Shown piece by piece: positions 9,293 to 18,148 of a stretch of DNA of 64,000 nt; positions within the stretch are counted from its first letter, which is position 1; every line of letters begins with the position of its first letter. The DNA comes from Paracoccus endophyticus (GTDB lineage Bacteria > Pseudomonadota > Alphaproteobacteria > Rhodobacterales > Rhodobacteraceae), in assembly GCF_003286075.1 (NCBI RefSeq), contig NZ_QLUV01000003.1, positions 124,001-188,000 on the forward strand, given 5' to 3'. A program made the translations under genes and the position numbers. The notes below the pieces were generated by a model that saw only the letters and a program-made list of their open reading frames with translations, searched no databases and was not told the DNA's origin.

Positions 9293-10657
9293 ATGTCCAT
9301 TCCCCAGCAGGGCGGCGGCCCGATCGAGCGGCGCGAGCAACTGGCCGACTATATCGCTGGCGGGGAAAAGCCGCGTGAGGCCTGGCGCATCGGCACGGAA
9401 CACGAGAAGTTCGGCTTTTCCTGGGACGATCTGACGCCCCTGCCCTATGACGGCGCGCGGTCGATCCGCGCCATGCTGGAAGGGCTGCGCGACCGGTTCG
9501 GCTGGACCCCGGTCGAGGAAGCCGGCGCCATCATCGGGCTGAGCCGGGACGGCGCGAACGTCAGCCTGGAACCGGGCGGACAGCTGGAGCTGTCGGGCGC
9601 GCCGGTCGAGACCCTGCACGAGACACGCGCGGAACTGGACAATCACCTGTCCGAGGTGGCCGAGATCGCGCGCGGCCTGGGCGTCGGCTTCATGGGCCTG
9701 GGCGCGGCCCCGGTGTGGTCGCAGGACCAGATGCCGATGATGCCCAAGGGCCGCTATCGGCTGATGACCGATTACATGGACCGCGTGGGCACGCTGGGAA
9801 AGCAGATGATGTACCGCACCTGCACGGTGCAGGTGAACCTGGACTTCGGGTCCGAGGCCGACATGGTGCAGAAGCTGCGCGTCGCGCTGGCACTGCAACC
9901 GGTCGCCACGGCGCTGTTCGCCTCGTCGCCGTTTCTGGACGGACGGCCCAACGGCATGAAGTCGTGGCGCAGCCATATCTGGCAGAACCTGGACGCGGCG
10001 CGCACGGGAATGCTGCCCTTTGTCTTCAAGGACGGCTTCGGGTACGAGGCGTGGGTGGATTATGTCCTTGATGTGCCAATGTATTTCGTCTATCGTGACG
10101 GCCGCTACATCGACGCGCTGGGGATGTCGTTCCGCGACTTCCTGAAGGGGCGCCTGCCGGCCCTGCCGGGCGAGGTGCCGACGCTGTCGGACTGGGCCGA
10201 CCACATGACCACGGTGTTCCCCGAGGCGCGGATCAAGAAGTACATCGAGATGCGGGGCGCCGACGCGGGCGACCGCGCGCATCTTGTGGCGCTGCCCGCG
10301 CTGTGGGTCGGGCTGACCTATGACCAGTCGGCCCTGGATGCGGCGAGCGACCTGGTCCGGGGCTGGGACGACGACACGCGCGAGGGCCTGCGGCGGGCTG
10401 CCGCGCGCGACGGGCTGGCGGGAGAGGCGAACGGCATTCGCCTGCGCGACCTGGCCGCGCAGGCGGTGCAAATCGCGCGCAGCGGGCTGGCCGCGCGTGC
10501 GCGCGAGGGCGGCGGTCTGGCGGATGAAACAGCTTACCTGGACGTCCTGGACGCGCAATTGGCAACGGGCGAGGTCACGGCCGACCGGCTGCTGGCGCGC
10601 TATCAGGGCGAATGGGCGGGCGACCTGTCGCATATCTACGCTGACCAGGCCTATTGA
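9293..10657 (+). CDS. gshA: Glutamate-cysteine ligase, proteobacterial/plant type
   Basis: First step of glutathione synthesis: ATP-dependent joining of L-glutamate and L-cysteine. At 454 aa it matches the GCS2/plant-type family found in alphaproteobacteria rather than E. coli GshA. Recognisable segments: WRIGTEHEKFGF near residues 27-38, DGANVSLEPGGQLELSGAP near residues 85-103, and MMYRTCTVQVNLDFGSE near residues 170-185. GAGAGG precedes the ATG by about 9 nt. A strong terminator follows the stop, so the gene is probably a single transcript or the end of one. Confidence 0.93.
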   Translation: MSIPQQGGGPIERREQLADYIAGGEKPREAWRIGTEHEKFGFSWDDLTPLPYDGARSIRAMLEGLRDRFGWTPVEEAGAIIGLSRDGANVSLEPGGQLELSGAPVETLHETRAELDNHLSEVAEIARGLGVGFMGLGAAPVWSQDQMPMMPKGRYRLMTDYMDRVGTLGKQMMYRTCTVQVNLDFGSEADMVQKLRVALALQPVATALFASSPFLDGRPNGMKSWRSHIWQNLDAARTGMLPFVFKDGFGYEAWVDYVLDVPMYFVYRDGRYIDALGMSFRDFLKGRLPALPGEVPTLSDWADHMTTVFPEARIKKYIEMRGADAGDRAHLVALPALWVGLTYDQSALDAASDLVRGWDDDTREGLRRAAARDGLAGEANGIRLRDLAAQAVQIARSGLAARAREGGGLADETAYLDVLDAQLATGEVTADRLLARYQGEWAGDLSHIYADQAY

Positions 10658-10662
10658 GGGAT

Positions 10663-10688
10663 GGGGCCGGTCGCCCGGCCCCGTCTTT
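10663..10688 (+). terminator. Rho-independent terminator after gshA
   Basis: GGGGCCGG (10663-10670) and CCGGCCCC (10675-10682) pair perfectly around a TCGC loop, followed by GTCTTT. It lies 5 nt after the gshA stop and before the convergent DUF2852 gene. Confidence 0.7.
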
Positions 10689-10702
10689 CGCTGGTCGGCC
10701 GG

Positions 10703-11080
10703 TCAGGCGTCGCGGCGCTCGGCCATGAACTGGTCGAACTCGGCCTTGTCCTTGGCCTCGCGCAGCCTGGCCAAGAACTCGACAAAGGCGCGATGCTCGT
10801 CCTCCAGCCGCTTCAGCGTTTCGTCGCGATAGGCGTCGAAGGCGACGTTGCCGGACGAGGCGGCGGGATGGAACACCGCGGTGCGGGTGGCGTGACAGCG
10901 TGCGAACATGCGCTTGCTCCAGATCATGTATCCAAGGATGGCCAGGCCGACCGGCCAGAAGACGACCAGCCCAAGGGCGACGGCGGCCAGCCAGGCAAGG
11001 CGGCCGCGGTCGTCCAGCCAGTCGCGGGCGCGGACCAGCGGGTTGACGCGGGGGGTGGCGGAATAGACGGCGGGGTGCAT
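10703..11080 (-). CDS. DUF2852 membrane protein
   Basis: 125 aa with one long hydrophobic segment at about residues 28-52 (LAWLAAVALGLVVFWPVGLAILGYMIW), then a cytoplasmic-type charged C-terminal half with coiled-coil character (RDETLKRLEDEHRAFVEFLARLREAKDKAEFDQFM). This layout matches the DUF2852 family of alphaproteobacteria, whose function is unknown. It is the last gene on the minus strand before gshA and is preceded by a strong inverted repeat that looks like an operator. Confidence 0.8.
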   Translation of the reverse strand: MHPAVYSATPRVNPLVRARDWLDDRGRLAWLAAVALGLVVFWPVGLAILGYMIWSKRMFARCHATRTAVFHPAASSGNVAFDAYRDETLKRLEDEHRAFVEFLARLREAKDKAEFDQFMAERRDA

Positions 11081-11091
11081 CTGCGGGCTCC

Positions 11092-11122
11092 GTGTTGATG
11101 TGAATGTTAATCACATTAACAC
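11092..11122. promoter_or_regulatory. Large inverted repeat between the TetR gene and DUF2852
   Basis: Arms GTGTTGATGTGA (11092-11103) and TCACATTAACAC (11111-11122) match at 11 of 12 positions around a 7-bp centre. A nested perfect palindrome TGTTAAT-CAC-ATTAACA occupies 11105-11121. It starts 11 bp upstream of the DUF2852 start codon, a position suited to a repressor operator. The adjacent TetR-family gene is the obvious candidate binder, but this is inference. Confidence 0.6.
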
Positions 11123-11165
11123 AGATGGCCCTGCGCGGCTTGCGGTTCAATCCCCGGCGTGGGAA

Positions 11166-11792
11166 TTATCCTTCGGCGCCGATGACGCCCAGGCCCCGCA
11201 GATAGATCAGCGCCCCGCTTTCCAGCATCTCGTCGGCGGATTCTGGCGACCGCCCACCGGGACGCCCGCGCGCAAACAGCTCGACCACGCCATGCGACAG
11301 CGCCCACAGGTGATTGGCGACCATGGTGGCGGGCGGGCGGCGGTCGGCGGGCAGGCGCGCGGACAAGGCGCGGGCGGCGTCCACCAGGACCGATTGCGCG
11401 CGGTCCGCTGCGGCCGACAGCTCGGCATTGCCCGAAATCGACAGGCCGGACTCGAACATCGCCATGTAGAAGCCGGGCTTGTCGCGGGCAAAGGCCAGAT
11501 AGGCCTGCCCCATGCGGACAAACGCCGACAACGCCGCGGGCCGCCCGCGGTCGAAGGCGGCTTCGAGCCGGTCGGCAAAGTCCAGAAAGCCCTGGCGCGC
11601 GACCTCCTCCAGCAGCTGGTCGCGGCCGGCGAAATGGCGATAGGGGGCGGCAGGGCTGACGCCGGCCAGACGCGCCGCCTCGGCCAGGGTAAAGGCCAGC
11701 GGCCCCTTGTCCTCGACCAGGCGAACGGTCGCATCGACCAGCGCCTGTTTCAGATTGCCATGATGATAGCTGTCGCGGGGCACCCGCGTCAC
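11166..11792 (-). CDS. TetR family transcriptional regulator with WHG-type C-terminal domain
   Basis: A 208-aa regulator starting at GTG 11792, which overlaps the ptsH stop by 4 nt (GTGA). N-terminal DNA-binding domain at about residues 8-60: ALVDATVRLVEDKGPLAFTLAEAARLAGVSPAAPYRHFAGRDQLLEEVA. The C-terminal half, with YLAFARDKPGFYMAMFESG and a later HGVVELFARG, fits the WHG/TetR_C group. Ligand unknown. Its start inside the ptsH stop codon implies translational coupling to the PTS operon. The palindrome 43 bp beyond its stop may be its operator. An in-frame extension upstream would run through HPr in another frame and is rejected. Confidence 0.85.
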   Translation of the reverse strand: MTRVPRDSYHHGNLKQALVDATVRLVEDKGPLAFTLAEAARLAGVSPAAPYRHFAGRDQLLEEVARQGFLDFADRLEAAFDRGRPAALSAFVRMGQAYLAFARDKPGFYMAMFESGLSISGNAELSAAADRAQSVLVDAARALSARLPADRRPPATMVANHLWALSHGVVELFARGRPGGRSPESADEMLESGALIYLRGLGVIGAEG

Positions 11793-12067
11793 ATGCCTTC
11801 GCCGAAATAATCCCCGACCAGGGTCGCCAGCGCATCGGCAAGGGCCGCGGCCTCCGGCCCCTCGGTCGTGACGGTGATCGAGCTGCCGCGCGCCACGGTC
11901 AGCATCAGCAGGCCCATGATCGAATCGCCCGACACCCGTTCGCCGTCCTTTTCGACCCAGGCGCGGGCGTCGAACTGCTCGACCGTCTCGACGAACTTGG
12001 CTGAGGCGCGGGCGTGCAGGCCCTTTTCGTTGATGATGGGCAGGTCTCGCGTGATCGTCTGGCTCAT
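11789..12067 (-). CDS. ptsH: Phosphocarrier protein HPr of the regulatory PTS
   Basis: 92-aa HPr. The phosphorylation site is His18 in INEKGLHARASAKFV; Ser49 in VSGDSIMGLLML corresponds to the serine phosphorylated by HprK. It takes phosphate from an enzyme I (not in the window) and passes it to the EIIA encoded upstream. No sugar permease gene is present, so this is a regulatory rather than a transport PTS. It overlaps the EIIA gene by 4 nt upstream and the TetR gene by 4 nt downstream. Confidence 0.95.
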   Translation of the reverse strand: MSQTITRDLPIINEKGLHARASAKFVETVEQFDARAWVEKDGERVSGDSIMGLLMLTVARGSSITVTTEGPEAAALADALATLVGDYFGEGM

Positions 12068-12477
12068 GAAACAGCTCGGCGCAGGTCCTTGTCCGCAGGG
12101 GCATAGCAGTCGATGTACTTGCGCCCCGCCTCTGCCGCAAGCTCGGCGGCCTCGGCCACCCCCATGTTGCGCGACTTGGCCAGCTTGACCAGCATCGGCA
12201 GGTTGGCGCCATAAAGGATGCGGCGCTGCCGGGGCATGCAGGCCGGCAGCGACAGGTTCGACGGCGAGCCGCCGAACAGGTCGGTGACGATCACCACGCC
12301 CTGTCCGGTATCCACCGCGTTGGCCGCGTCGCAGATCTCGATCTGCTTGGCGCCGCGGTCATGGTCTTCCTCGATCATGACGGCACGAATGCCGCTTTGC
12401 GGCCCCACGACATGCTCTACGGCGGCGAGGTATTCCCGCGCCAGCCCACCATGCGCAACGATGACAATCCCGATCAA
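12064..12477 (-). CDS. PTS EIIA component, mannose/fructose (EIIA-Man) family
   Basis: 137 aa starting at TTG 12477, which overlaps the rapZ stop (TGA at 12476-12474). The N-terminus [17 protein letters not shown] places the phospho-His at residue 9; [17 protein letters not shown] is the second family signature. In alphaproteobacteria this EIIA stands alone with HPr, RapZ and HprK and acts in signalling, since no EIIBC permease is linked. The TTG start has few alternatives because a downstream methionine would remove the active-site His. Confidence 0.93.
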   Translation of the reverse strand: MIGIVIVAHGGLAREYLAAVEHVVGPQSGIRAVMIEEDHDRGAKQIEICDAANAVDTGQGVVIVTDLFGGSPSNLSLPACMPRQRRILYGANLPMLVKLAKSRNMGVAEAAELAAEAGRKYIDCYAPADKDLRRAVS

Positions 12478-13499
12478 GTCTTTCCACCACCCGCGAACGC
12501 TGGCGCGCCCCCGCGCACGCCCATGGACCCGCCTGCCTGCAGCGTATCGCCGGGGCGAGGTGCGTCCTGTCGGCGTTCCAGTTCCCTGTGTCGTTTAGAC
12601 ACCTGCCAGCCCTGAACGGCAAGGGCATCGGCCATTTCTTCCGCCAAAGTGACTGAACGGTGTTGCCCGCCGGTACACCCGAACCCGATCGCCAGGTGCG
12701 CCTTGCCCTCGGCCACCTGCGCGGGCAGCAGAAAAACCAGCAGGTCGCGGACCCGGGCAAAGAATTCATCGTATCGGGGATCGGCACGGACATGGGCGCG
12801 AACCGCCGGGTCGCGGCCGTCCAGGGACCGCAGCGGCGCGACCCAGTGCGGGTTCGCCAGGAACCGGCAGTCGAACATCAGGTCCAGCCCGCGCGGGACG
12901 CCCCGCTTGTAGCTGAAGCTTTGCACGGACACCGACAGCGCGCCGCCCGGGCCCACGTCGAACGCGCGGGCAAGCTCTGCGCGCAGGTCATGGGGGCTAA
13001 GGTCGGTGGTGTCCACCAGCACGTCCGCGCGTGCGCGGATCGGGGCCAGCAGGTCGCGTTCCACCGCGATGGCATCCGACGGCGATCCCCCGGTTGCCAG
13101 CGGGTGGCGGCGGCGCGTCTCGGCATAGCGGCGCACCAGAACCTCGGTCGCGCAATCCAGATACAGCACCTCGGGGGCAAAGGCGGGGTCGCGGGTCAGC
13201 CCGTCGATCTGGTCGATCACGCGCGAGACGGCGAAATCGCGGTTGCGCACGTCCAGCCCCAGGGCCAGCGGCACCGGGCGGGGCTGTCCGGCCAGCAGGC
13301 GCGGGATCAGCGACAGCGGCAGGTTGTCGATTGCCTCGAAACCCAGGTCCTCCAGCACGTTGATGGCGGTGGACCGCCCCGCGCCCGAGGGGCCGGTCAC
13401 AAGGACGATGCGCTGCACGTCAGCGGCGGGCTGTTCACCGCCGTCCGGCTGCGCGGTGGCGAAAGTCGTGTCCTGCCGAGGCTCGATCGCCTTGTCCAT
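12474..13499 (-). CDS. rapZ: RapZ/YvcJ-type RNase adapter, nucleotide-binding protein
   Basis: P-loop protein. From the ATG at 13499 it is 341 aa, with Walker A GPSGAGRS at residues 36-43, [12 protein letters not shown] just after, and the conserved C-terminal region [20 protein letters not shown] and [13 protein letters not shown]. In E. coli RapZ controls glucosamine-6-phosphate synthase through a small RNA and RNase E; in alphaproteobacteria its role is less clear. GGGAAGG just before ATG 13499 supports this start; an in-frame ATG (13511) and GTG (13517) are alternatives. Compared with E. coli RapZ (about 284 aa), it has a longer N-terminus (about 28 residues before the P-loop strand) and a Gly-rich tail. 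Confidence 0.92.
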   Translation of the reverse strand: MDKAIEPRQDTTFATAQPDGGEQPAADVQRIVLVTGPSGAGRSTAINVLEDLGFEAIDNLPLSLIPRLLAGQPRPVPLALGLDVRNRDFAVSRVIDQIDGLTRDPAFAPEVLYLDCATEVLVRRYAETRRRHPLATGGSPSDAIAVERDLLAPIRARADVLVDTTDLSPHDLRAELARAFDVGPGGALSVSVQSFSYKRGVPRGLDLMFDCRFLANPHWVAPLRSLDGRDPAVRAHVRADPRYDEFFARVRDLLVFLLPAQVAEGKAHLAIGFGCTGGQHRSVTLAEEMADALAVQGWQVSKRHRELERRQDAPRPGDTLQAGGSMGVRGGAPAFAGGGKT

Positions 13500-13533
13500 C
13501 GCCCTTCCCATCCACACGCCCGCGCTGCGCGCC

Positions 13534-13971
13534 TCAGGCGAACCGTCCGCCGATCAGCATCTGCCGCAGTGCAGCACCAAGATGCGGTCCCATCGGTCCC
13601 AACACAAGGTCAAGCTCGACACCGTGAAGGGTGATGTGGCGCGATGGCGGCAGGCGCGCGTCCTCGGCCCGGCCCAGGTCCACAGCCAGCGACAGGGGCG
13701 TATCGCCGGCGGCGCCTGCGCGCAGGATGCCGACGCCGCGCGCCTCGATCAGGCCCGACAGGCGGGGCGGACAGGATGCGACAAGCCGGTCGCCGCGGCG
13801 GATCAGCCGAACCCTGTCGTCGGCCACAAGCTGCCCCCCCATCGCCAGCAGGGCCAGCGCCAGCGTAGACTTGCCCGAACCCGGCGGGCCGAGGATCAGC
13901 AGCCCTCGACCGTCCAGGGCGACGGCACTGGCGTGGATCGTGCCCTGGCCGCCCTGGTCATCCGTCGTCAT
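13534..13971 (-). CDS. hprK: HPr kinase/phosphorylase, short alphaproteobacterial form
   Basis: 145 aa from ATG 13971. Walker A GPPGSGKS at residues 28-35, then VADDRVRL and [16 protein letters not shown], the HprK signature region around the catalytic Asp. Only the C-terminal kinase domain of the Firmicutes enzyme is present; this truncated form is usual in alphaproteobacteria. It is thought to phosphorylate HPr on serine. First gene of the hprK-rapZ-EIIA-ptsH-tetR run and divergent from pckA. The chvI/chvG two-component genes that commonly sit between pckA and hprK in related bacteria are absent here. Confidence 0.9.
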   Translation of the reverse strand: MTTDDQGGQGTIHASAVALDGRGLLILGPPGSGKSTLALALLAMGGQLVADDRVRLIRRGDRLVASCPPRLSGLIEARGVGILRAGAAGDTPLSLAVDLGRAEDARLPPSRHITLHGVELDLVLGPMGPHLGAALRQMLIGGRFA

Positions 13972-14004
13972 AACGCCCCCCGCATCCTGCCTATTCCGCC
14001 AGTT

Positions 14005-14034
14005 GGTAACGCTAAACCACGATGGTTGCGCTAA
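14005..14034. promoter_or_regulatory. Direct repeat GGTnnCGCTAA between hprK and pckA
   Basis: GGTAACGCTAA (14005-14015) and GGTTGCGCTAA (14024-14034) are direct repeats 19 bp apart start to start, in the 154-bp divergent spacer. The spacing, near two helical turns, is what OmpR/PhoB-type response regulators bind. ChvI is such a regulator and is linked to this locus in relatives, so a ChvI site is a reasonable guess only. Confidence 0.45.
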
Positions 14035-14125
14035 CCGGGGTGCGCCCCGCCTTCCTTCATCTTTTTGCCATGTTATAGGACCACGGCGACACCCCCCCGT
14101 CCCGCCCTTCAGGAGCAGACCCGCC

Positions 14126-15721
14126 ATGACCCACGCCCGCGTCAACCCCAACTGCAAGCTGGAAGATCAGGGGATCGAAGGCGTCGGATCGGTCCACTAC
14201 AACCTTCTGGAACCCGCCCTGGTCGAGGCGGCGATCCGCCGGGGCGAGGGGCATCTGGGCCTGGGCGGGGCGTTCCTGGTGGAAACCGGCGCCAAGACCG
14301 GCCGGTCGCCCAAGGACAAGTTCGTCGTCCGCACGCCGTCGGTCGAGGATTCGATCTGGTGGGACAACAACGCCCCCATGTCGCCCGAGCATTTCGACAC
14401 GCTGTATCGGGACATGCTGGCCCACATGAAGGGGCGCGAGTATTTCGTGCAGGACCTGTATGGCGGCGCGGACCCCGAACACCGGCTTGACGTGCGGGTC
14501 GTCACCGAGCTGGCGTGGCACGGGCTGTTCATCCGCCACCTGCTGCGCCGTCCCGCCGCCGAGGAACTGGCCGGCTTCACGCCCGACTTCACGATCATCA
14601 ACTGCCCCGGCTTCAAGGCCGATCCGGCACGTCACGGCACCCGGTCCGACACGGTGATCGCCCTGAACTTCGACCGCAAGCTGATCCTGATCGGCAACAC
14701 CCAGTATGCGGGCGAGAACAAGAAATCCGTGTTCACGCTGCTGAACTATATCCTGCCCGGCAAGGGCGTGATGGCGATGCACTGCTCGGCCAACCACGCC
14801 ATTGGCAACCCCGACGACACGGCAGTGTTCTTCGGCCTGTCGGGCACCGGCAAGACCACGCTGTCGCAGGACCCCTCGCGCGTGCTGATCGGCGACGACG
14901 AGCATGGCTGGTCCGACAACGGCACCTTCAACTTCGAAGGCGGCTGCTATGCCAAGACCATCAACCTGTCGCCTGAGGCCGAGCCCGAGATCTACGCCAC
15001 GACCAGCCGGTTCGGCACCGTGGTCGAGAACATGGTCCATGACCCCGACACGCTGGAACTGGACTTCGCCGACGGCTCGATCACGGAAAACACGCGCTGC
15101 GCCTATCCGCTCGAGGCGATCAGCAACGCCTCGCCCACCTCGATGGGCGGCCACCCGCGCAACATCATCATGCTGACGTCGGATGCCTATGGCGTGATGC
15201 CCCCCATCTCGCGGCTGACCACGGCGCAGGCGATGTATCATTTCCTGTCGGGCTTCACCTCCAAGACGCCGGGGACTGAGGATGGCGTGCTCGAGCCGTC
15301 GCCCACCTTCTCGACCTGCTTCGGCGCCCCCTTCATGCCGCGCCGCCCCGAGGTTTACGGCAAGCTGCTGCAAGAGCGCATCGCCGCAACCGGGGCCGTC
15401 TGCTGGCTGGTCAACACCGGCTGGACCGGCGGCGCCTTCGGCACCGGCAAGCGCATGCCGATCAAGGCCACCCGCGCGCTGCTGAGCGCGGCGCTGGACG
15501 GCTCGCTGAACGATGCCACCTTCCGCATCGACCCGAACTTCGGGTTCGAGGTGCCGGTCAGCGTTCCGGGCGTGGACGATGCGCTGCTGGACCCCCGCCA
15601 GACATGGCCGGACGGCGCGGCCTATGACGCGCAGGCCGAAAAGCTGCGCGCCATGTTCCGCGAGAACTTCGCCCAATACACGGACAAGGTGGACGCGGAC
15701 GTCAGGGCCGCCGCGATCTGA
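14126..15721 (+). CDS. pckA: Phosphoenolpyruvate carboxykinase (ATP)
   Basis: Converts oxaloacetate and ATP to PEP, the first committed step of gluconeogenesis from TCA intermediates. The ATG at 14126 has AGGAG 10 nt upstream and gives 531 aa, normal for the ATP-dependent class. Seen: [20 protein letters not shown] near the N-terminus, [13 protein letters not shown], the kinase-1a loop GLSGTGKT at residues 237-244, the kinase-2 region IGDDEHGW and [12 protein letters not shown]. Divergent from the hprK operon, which fits the known link of PTS signalling with gluconeogenesis in alphaproteobacteria. Confidence 0.98.
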   Translation: MTHARVNPNCKLEDQGIEGVGSVHYNLLEPALVEAAIRRGEGHLGLGGAFLVETGAKTGRSPKDKFVVRTPSVEDSIWWDNNAPMSPEHFDTLYRDMLAHMKGREYFVQDLYGGADPEHRLDVRVVTELAWHGLFIRHLLRRPAAEELAGFTPDFTIINCPGFKADPARHGTRSDTVIALNFDRKLILIGNTQYAGENKKSVFTLLNYILPGKGVMAMHCSANHAIGNPDDTAVFFGLSGTGKTTLSQDPSRVLIGDDEHGWSDNGTFNFEGGCYAKTINLSPEAEPEIYATTSRFGTVVENMVHDPDTLELDFADGSITENTRCAYPLEAISNASPTSMGGHPRNIIMLTSDAYGVMPPISRLTTAQAMYHFLSGFTSKTPGTEDGVLEPSPTFSTCFGAPFMPRRPEVYGKLLQERIAATGAVCWLVNTGWTGGAFGTGKRMPIKATRALLSAALDGSLNDATFRIDPNFGFEVPVSVPGVDDALLDPRQTWPDGAAYDAQAEKLRAMFRENFAQYTDKVDADVRAAAI

Positions 15722-15743
15722 CGCACGCGACCCCGGCCTGACG

Positions 15744-15773
15744 AACGCCCCGCGCAGCCCGTGGGGCGTTTCC
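15744..15773 (+). terminator. Terminator after pckA
   Basis: AACGCCCC (15744-15751) and GGGGCGTT (15763-15770) pair around an 11-nt loop; the run TTTCCCGTTTC follows on the plus strand. It separates pckA from convergent rnr. Confidence 0.7.
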
Positions 15774-15802
15774 CGTTTCAGAACGCGGCCAGGCCAGGCC
15801 GG

Positions 15803-18070
15803 CTACTTGCGGATGCGGCGCAGCTTGCGGGCGCGCGCCTCGCCGGCCTTGGCGGACCGGGCGTCGGCGCGCCGGGGGGACTTGCCCCGCCGCCCGGACG
15901 GGCCGCGCGCGATCGCGCTCCCCTCGACCTCCAGCAGTTGCAGCATCAGCCCGCCGGTGGTGGGCACCGCTTCGGCCAGGCGCACCAGGACGCGCTGCCC
16001 GATGCCGATTTCCAGACCGCTGTCCGCGCCGACCAGCGTCTGCGCGTCCCGGTCATAGTGGAAATATTCCTGCCCGATGTCGCGGATGGGGATCAGCCCG
16101 TCGGCGCCGGTCTCGTCCAGCTTGACGAAGGCGCCGAATCGCTGGACCCCGCTGACGCGGCCCGTGAATTCGCTGCCGACCCGGTCCGCCAGGAACGCCG
16201 CCAGATACCGGTCCGTGGTGTCGCGTTCGGCCGCCATGCTGCGCCGCTCGGTCTCGCTGATGTGGATCGCGGTCTCGTCGAGCGTCTCGATGTCCTGCGC
16301 CGACAGGCCGTCGCCCTTCTTGCCCCCGCCCCAGCCGTGGGCCGAGATCAGCGCCCGGTGCACGATCAGGTCGGAATAGCGCCGGATCGGCGAGGTGAAA
16401 TGCGCATAGGATTTCAGCGCCAGGCCGAAATGCCCCAGGTTTTCCGCGTGATAATACGCCTGCGTCATCGACCGCAGGGTGCTGACGTTGATCAGCTCGT
16501 CAAAGTCGGTGTCCTGCGCCTGCGCCAGCAGCCGGTTCAGCTGGCTGGTCTGCAGCACCTGCCCCTTGGCCAGGCTGAACCCCGATGCCTCGGCCACGTC
16601 GCGCAGCGCGTTCAGCTTTTCGGGGCTGGGCTCTTCATGGACACGAAACAGCAGCGGGCGGCGCAGGCGGGTCAGCTCCTCGGCCGCCGCGACGTTGGCC
16701 AGCACCATGAACTCCTCGATCAGCCTGTGGGCGTCAAAGCGGTCGCGGAACGCCACCGACTTGACGCGCCCGTCGGGGGTCAGTTCGATCTTGCGCTCGG
16801 GCAGGTCCAGTTCCAGCGGCTGGCGCCGCGCGCGCGCCGTCTTCAGCAGCGCATAGGCGGCAAACAGCGGCCGGATCACCTCGTCCATCAGGGGCGCGGC
16901 ATCCTCGTCGGGATTGCCGTCCGCCGCCGCCTGCGCCTGCTCGTAGCTCAGCGAGGCGCGGCTGTGCATCATGCCGCGGTGAAAGTCATGGCCGATCTTG
17001 TTGCCCTGCGCGTCCAGCCGCATCCGCACGGCGATCACGGGCCGGTCCACGCCGTGGTGCAGCGAACACAGATCGCCCGACAGCACGTCCGGCAGCATAG
17101 GCACCACGCGGTCGGGGAAATAGGTGGAATTGCCCCGGTGGCGCGCCTCGCGGTCCAGCGCCGACTGCGGCCGCACATAGGCGGCCACATCGGCGATGGC
17201 GACCCAGATCACCATGCCATCCGGGTTGCGGGGATCGTCGTCGGGCATGGCGGCCACCGCGTCGTCGTGGTCGCGCGCGTCTGCCGGGTCGATGGTGATC
17301 AGCGGCAGCGGGCGCAGATCCTCGCGCCCCTGCAGGGTTGCGGGCGTCTGGGCATCCGCCTCGGCCATCACGGCGTCGGGGAAATCGTCGGGGATGCCGT
17401 GCTGGTGGATCGCGATCAGGCTGACCGCGCGCGGGGCCGAGGGATCGCCCAGCCGGTCCAGGATGCGGGCCTGCGGCAGGCCGATCCGCGCGCGCGAGCC
17501 GATCTGTTCGGCCTCGACCAGTTCGCCGTCCTGCGCCCCTTGCGTCGCGTCGCCGCGCACCCGCCATTCGCGCCCCTCGCCCTTGTCGATGGGCACGATG
17601 CGTCCGCCCTCGGTCTCCTTGCGGAAGATGCCGACGACGCGATGCGAGACGGTGCCGATGCGCCGCATCAGGCGGGCCTGATACTGGTGGTCCTCGCCCT
17701 CGACCGGGATCAGGCGCACCAGCAGGCGTTCGCCCGGCGCGACGGCCGGATCGGCCTTGAGCGGGGAAAACAGGATGCGCGGCATCGGCGCCGTGCCCTG
17801 CCATTCCAGCGGGCGGGCGAACAGGTCGCCCTGCGCGTCCGGGGCCGTGATCTCGACCACCGTCACGGGGGGCAGCTTTTCGGCATCACGATAGCTGCGG
17901 CGGCGGCGTTCCAGCACGCCCTCGGCCTCAAGCTCCTTCAGCAGGCGCTTCAGCTCGATCCGGGCGCTGCCCTTGATGTCGAAGGCCTTGGCGATGTCAC
18001 GCTTTGCGGTGGCGTCGGGATGGTCGGCGATCCAGTCGAGGATCTGCTGGCGGGTGGGCATCTGGTTCAT
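15803..18070 (-). CDS. rnr: Ribonuclease R (3'-5' exoribonuclease)
   Basis: Processive RNB-family exonuclease that degrades structured RNA. 755 aa. Residues 1-60 form a winged-helix domain; cold-shock-like domains follow. The RNB active site is at residues 259-272, TIDPADARDHDDAV, with the metal-binding aspartates. Further signatures are the NSTYFPDRVVPMLP, RMRLDAQG and YAHFTSPIRRYSDLIVHRAL segments. An S1 domain lies at about residues 640-720 (FTGRVSGVQRFGAFVKL) and the protein ends in a Lys/Arg-rich tail typical of RNase R. A second in-frame ATG three codons downstream is possible. It lies after the formate dehydrogenase operon terminator, so it likely has its own promoter. Confidence 0.95.
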   Translation of the reverse strand: MNQMPTRQQILDWIADHPDATAKRDIAKAFDIKGSARIELKRLLKELEAEGVLERRRRSYRDAEKLPPVTVVEITAPDAQGDLFARPLEWQGTAPMPRILFSPLKADPAVAPGERLLVRLIPVEGEDHQYQARLMRRIGTVSHRVVGIFRKETEGGRIVPIDKGEGREWRVRGDATQGAQDGELVEAEQIGSRARIGLPQARILDRLGDPSAPRAVSLIAIHQHGIPDDFPDAVMAEADAQTPATLQGREDLRPLPLITIDPADARDHDDAVAAMPDDDPRNPDGMVIWVAIADVAAYVRPQSALDREARHRGNSTYFPDRVVPMLPDVLSGDLCSLHHGVDRPVIAVRMRLDAQGNKIGHDFHRGMMHSRASLSYEQAQAAADGNPDEDAAPLMDEVIRPLFAAYALLKTARARRQPLELDLPERKIELTPDGRVKSVAFRDRFDAHRLIEEFMVLANVAAAEELTRLRRPLLFRVHEEPSPEKLNALRDVAEASGFSLAKGQVLQTSQLNRLLAQAQDTDFDELINVSTLRSMTQAYYHAENLGHFGLALKSYAHFTSPIRRYSDLIVHRALISAHGWGGGKKGDGLSAQDIETLDETAIHISETERRSMAAERDTTDRYLAAFLADRVGSEFTGRVSGVQRFGAFVKLDETGADGLIPIRDIGQEYFHYDRDAQTLVGADSGLEIGIGQRVLVRLAEAVPTTGGLMLQLLEVEGSAIARGPSGRRGKSPRRADARSAKAGEARARKLRRIRK

Positions 18071-18110
18071 GACGGCACGCTAACACGGCCGCGGGCGTTG
18101 CGGCAGGGAC

Positions 18111-18148
18111 AAAAGGGCCGCCGGCCCCGCCCGGTTCCCCGGCGGCCC
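18111..18148 (-). terminator. Rho-independent terminator of the formate dehydrogenase operon
   Basis: On the minus strand a perfect 10-bp stem (18115-18124 with 18139-18148, GGGCCGCCGG type) is followed by TTTT (18114-18111). It begins within the last base of the fdsD stop codon and separates the operon from rnr. Confidence 0.8.

Noticed and set aside
11092..11107. Possible FNR/FnrL box (TTGAT-N4-ATCAA) in the DUF2852 upstream region
   Set aside because: TTGAT is present but the right half reads ATGTT, not ATCAA; the longer inverted repeat explains the symmetry better.
11166..12212. 348-aa frame joining TetR to upstream sequence
   Set aside because: The upstream part reads ptsH and EIIA DNA in the wrong frame; the TetR start at GTG 11792 explains the data.
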